Part shown: one piece after another, positions 61,327 to 64,000 of the stretch
How positions within the stretch are numbered: the stretch's first letter is position 1
How the letters are laid out: each line of letters begins with the position of its first letter
NCBI RefSeq assembly: GCF_005405245.1
Contig: NZ_BJDR01000007.1
Span: 1-64,000 of the forward strand
Length of the DNA: 64,000 nt
Source: Enterococcus nangangensis
GTDB lineage: Bacteria > Bacillota > Bacilli > Lactobacillales > Enterococcaceae
Reading direction: 5' to 3'
Made by a program: the position numbers and the translations under genes
Notes under the pieces: generated by a model
What the model was told of the DNA's origin: nothing
What the model saw: the letters and a program-made list of their open reading frames with translations, nothing else
Database searches by the model: none

Positions 61327-63057
61327 ATGCAAGTTTATGCTTTTAATACTGACACTTTTTTACAGCAGGCCACGGCCACCCAAGCCGGTTATTTGCTTCC
61401 TAACTTAAAAAATGCGGCCGCTTCTTTTGCCGAAAATGGCGGCTGGCATTTAGCGCAAAACATCACGCAAGAAGAATTAACGCCAGTGCTTAGTACAACA
61501 GGCCTCACCATTAGTGGTAGTGATATTCCTTTAATTTATAGTGTTCCGGTGGGGCAACCAGGAAATTATCAAGTTACCTTACACTTACAAGTAGGAAAAA
61601 AAGCGGTCCCTAACGTAAATATTTACAGCGAGCGTCGGCACTTAATGGTAACTAGTGGTCCGTTAGCTAGTGGCACCCAATATACTACTAGTTTCCTAAC
61701 CCATGTGGGACCTTATATTTATAATGTTGGGGATAACGGCGAATGTAAGTTCACGATTCCGGTTAGCCTTTTAGGATTAGCTACAGATACGACTTTACAA
61801 AGTATCACGGTGGAAAAAGTCAATGTTCCGACAATTCATGTCGTGGGGGATTCTATTGCTGCTGATAATGAAGGTGAAGTTCCCCATCAAGAAAAGAATA
61901 ATTACGCTGGTTGGGGCCAAACTTTAGGAAAATATTTAACGAAAATAGCTGTGAATAATCATGCCCATAGCGGTATGACTACCCGGTGTTTTAGAGAAGA
62001 TGGTCATTGGCAACTAATCTTAGATGATTTAGCAGCTGGGGATATTGTTCTTTTTCACCTAGGACATAATGACCAAAAAAGACCTTATTTAGCACCGCAC
62101 TTAGCGTACACAACTAATTTAAGACGTTACGTTAAGGAAGTGTTAGCCAAAGAGGGGACGCCTGTTTTAATTTCTTCTTTAAGTCGAGTTCCTAGTGTTG
62201 ATGCTTTCGGCAACGCTTTTGACTCGTTAAAAGAGTATGGCGCAGCTGTGGAACAATTAAGCCAAGAACTAAATGTGCCTTTTATTAATCTCCATGATTT
62301 TAGCTATGAAAAATTATTAGTTTTAAAAGAACAAGGAGTCTTAACAAACTTGTTTAAAGATGCCGCCCATACCAATGATCTAGGTGCTGACTTAGTCGCT
62401 AGCTGGTTACAAAAGCTATTTAAGAACACTGTGTTAAAGGACTATCTCAATCCTGAAGCTAAGTTATTAGCGAATTTGCAAGAAGAAGGGGATGCTACCC
62501 ATGAATTTTTCGGGGAGCTGCCTATTGTTAAACAGGATAAACCGGCTTTAAAATACCGCGACATTGCTTTTTTGGCTCCAGAAATCCAAGAAGAAATCCA
62601 AGAAGCATTAATTTTTGGTATTTTGGATCCTTGTGTGTTGTATTTACATCCTTTTGATGCTATTTCCAAAGGTCAGTTCCTTTATTTCGCGACGCGTATT
62701 GTGGGACCGATTAAATCTCGCCCTTATGAAGGCAAGTTTATGGACATCTCCAGCCACGAATGGATTGCCAACATGGTGCAAGGATATGTAGATGCTGAAC
62801 TCATTGCCGAAGAAACGTTAACCAATGATACATTACGGGTAGCTGATGATTTACAAGTAGGAGAACTATTGAACATTGCGGTTCGGAGCTTGTTTCCTCA
62901 AGGACAACGGCAAATTAGTGTCTTAAAAGCTAGTGAATACGCCAACGAATGGGGCCTTTTATGGGAAGAATATCAACCGACTAAAAAAGTTACCCGCCTA
63001 GAAGCTATTTTAACTTTAGTCAGAGTTAAAAAATTAAAAATTAAGCAAGGTCAATAA
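61327..63057 (+). CDS. CE12-type rhamnogalacturonan acetylesterase with SLH-like C-terminal region
   Basis: 576 residues. After an N-terminal beta-rich domain of about 165 residues an SGNH esterase begins at VVGDSIAAD (Ser near 176), with HLGHNDQ near 248 and DAAHTND near 346 completing the triad. The region from about 410 to 570 resembles three degenerate SLH repeats (YRDIAFLAPEIQEEIQEALIFGIL, FMDISSHEWIANMVQGYVDAELI, and a VTRLEAILTLVRV ending). SLH domains normally bind cell-wall polymers, but no signal peptide is present. It probably deacetylates RG-I in the cytoplasm. Confidence 0.78.
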   Translation: MQVYAFNTDTFLQQATATQAGYLLPNLKNAAASFAENGGWHLAQNITQEELTPVLSTTGLTISGSDIPLIYSVPVGQPGNYQVTLHLQVGKKAVPNVNIYSERRHLMVTSGPLASGTQYTTSFLTHVGPYIYNVGDNGECKFTIPVSLLGLATDTTLQSITVEKVNVPTIHVVGDSIAADNEGEVPHQEKNNYAGWGQTLGKYLTKIAVNNHAHSGMTTRCFREDGHWQLILDDLAAGDIVLFHLGHNDQKRPYLAPHLAYTTNLRRYVKEVLAKEGTPVLISSLSRVPSVDAFGNAFDSLKEYGAAVEQLSQELNVPFINLHDFSYEKLLVLKEQGVLTNLFKDAAHTNDLGADLVASWLQKLFKNTVLKDYLNPEAKLLANLQEEGDATHEFFGELPIVKQDKPALKYRDIAFLAPEIQEEIQEALIFGILDPCVLYLHPFDAISKGQFLYFATRIVGPIKSRPYEGKFMDISSHEWIANMVQGYVDAELIAEETLTNDTLRVADDLQVGELLNIAVRSLFPQGQRQISVLKASEYANEWGLLWEEYQPTKKVTRLEAILTLVRVKKLKIKQGQ

Positions 63058-63067
63058 GGAGTATTTT

Positions 63068-64000
63068 ATGAAAACGACAAAAGGTGCAAGTTTTTATTTT
63101 CATCACGGTTGGCATTTCTTATTAGCGGATGTTTTTCCTTTAGCCGATGCTTTAACCAAATGGCAAGATGAGGAAGGGCACTTCTTTTATGAAGTAGACT
63201 ATCAAGAAAAGAATTGGCAAGAAGTAGTAGTCCCTCATACTTTTAATGATGTAGATTTATTTAAAAAGAGAATTCAAGATGCTGGTAGTGGGCAAAAACG
63301 TACAACGAGTTTTTATCGGAACTGGTTAACGATACCGCAAGAGCATGCCGGTCAAAAAGTTTTACTAGAGTTTGAAGGAATTCGTCAAACTTGCTACCTG
63401 TATGTTAATGGCCAAATGGTGGGCTATTATGAAGCTGGAGTTGCTCCTATTGGTTTTGATATTAGTTCTTATGTGGTACCCGATAAACCTAACTTAATTG
63501 CGATTGCCACCGATAATACTACTACCCGCAATATTCCTTTATGTATTGCCGAAACCCCTAATAAAGAAGACGCTATTCCTGGGTCATATTTACTATCCCA
63601 AGAACAAAAAGCGCCTAAAAATCGAGAAGGCGTTCCTTTTTTCTGGAATTGTAACGACTTTAATCCTTCAGTGGGGGGATTAAGTAAGCCGATTAAAGTA
63701 CACTTTAAACCCCAGACTTATTTAACCTTACCTTTGTATTCTAATTTACAAACGAAAGGCTGCTATGTATATACAGCTACTATTGACACCGCGAATAAAA
63801 CAGTAACCTTAGGCGTAACAGCGGAAGTTCGCAATGAAAATGAAGCCGCTGTTGCCGCTCATTTACAAGTTACAGTGAAAACCTTAACTGGAGAAGTAGT
63901 AACTCAGTTTACCACTGAAACAGTCCAGCTTCCTAGTGGCAAAAAAATTGTGCCACCTTTAAGTATTACGCCTCAAGATGCTTATGTCTGGTCTCCTGAA
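63068..64000 (+). CDS. GH2 family glycosidase, truncated by the window end
   Basis: The frame is open from ATG 63068 (AAGGAG upstream) to base 64000, 311 codons, with no stop. It begins with a GH2 sugar-binding jelly-roll: GWHFLLADVFP, VVVPHTFNDVD, SFYRNWLTIP, VLLEFEGIRQTCYLYVNGQMVGYYEAGVAPIGFDIS, then a GH2 immunoglobulin-like domain to the end. The catalytic barrel lies beyond the window. There is no signal peptide. GH2 enzymes in such loci are beta-galactosidases or beta-glucuronidases; galactan side chains of RG-I would be a fitting substrate, but this is inference. Confidence 0.85.
   Translation, partial: MKTTKGASFYFHHGWHFLLADVFPLADALTKWQDEEGHFFYEVDYQEKNWQEVVVPHTFNDVDLFKKRIQDAGSGQKRTTSFYRNWLTIPQEHAGQKVLLEFEGIRQTCYLYVNGQMVGYYEAGVAPIGFDISSYVVPDKPNLIAIATDNTTTRNIPLCIAETPNKEDAIPGSYLLSQEQKAPKNREGVPFFWNCNDFNPSVGGLSKPIKVHFKPQTYLTLPLYSNLQTKGCYVYTATIDTANKTVTLGVTAEVRNENEAAVAAHLQVTVKTLTGEVVTQFTTETVQLPSGKKIVPPLSITPQDAYVWSPE

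Overview
The window looks like chromosomal DNA of a low-GC Gram-positive coccus of the order Lactobacillales, most likely Enterococcus or a close relative. The reasons are the strong AGGAGG-type ribosome binding sites, the LevR/sigma-54-controlled mannose PTS with a ManO (DUF956) gene, an LPxTG wall-anchored giant adhesin, BceAB-like and YxeA genes, and the codon style. There are no rRNA or tRNA genes, no CRISPR array, no insertion sequence and no prophage.

Left part (1-10.3 kb): a YitT-family membrane protein; an AraC-type regulator divergent from a sugar operon (TIM-barrel isomerase, two Gfo/Idh/MocA dehydrogenases, and a GH43 glycosidase broken by one extra A in an A8 tract); a guanidinium exporter gene (gdx) behind a terminator-containing leader; and a two-gene unit of unknown role (DUF6530-like protein plus MoxR-AAA/von Willebrand A protein).

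Middle part (10.5-37.4 kb): a 2119-residue LPxTG adhesin with tandem Cna-B repeats; a DMT-type transporter; LevR with a sigma-54 promoter and a mannose-class PTS (EIIB, EIIAB, EIIC, EIID, ManO); an operon of sirtuin, acetyltransferase fused to chorismate mutase, and NiaR; a DUF58/DUF4129 pair; a minus-strand P-type ATPase with two RCK/TrkA proteins; and ahpCF with a PerR box inside its promoter.

Right part (36.5-64 kb) is dominated by pectin (rhamnogalacturonan I, RG-I) use. It holds the L-rhamnose genes rhaBADM and fucO with an AraC-type regulator, then after a BceAB/YxeA module a large RG-I locus: a PL11 lyase fused to a CE12 acetylesterase, a YesS-like membrane AraC regulator, YesU-like and YesL-like proteins, a PL26/YetA-like exo-lyase, an LplABC-type importer without its own ATPase, two further esterases, a NodB-type deacetylase and a truncated GH2 glycosidase. 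All of these enzymes lack signal peptides, so the model is uptake of RG-I oligosaccharides by the Lpl-type importer, cytoplasmic deacetylation and lyase cleavage, and feeding of rhamnose into rhaBAD.

The most interesting observation is a shared regulatory element. Direct repeats of CAAGATAGTG-like half-sites lie exactly 21 bp apart, 34-35 bp upstream of the -10 box, in front of the rhamnose operon, the PL11-CE12 gene and the YesS-like regulator gene. This suggests one AraC-family regulon joining rhamnose catabolism to RG-I depolymerisation.
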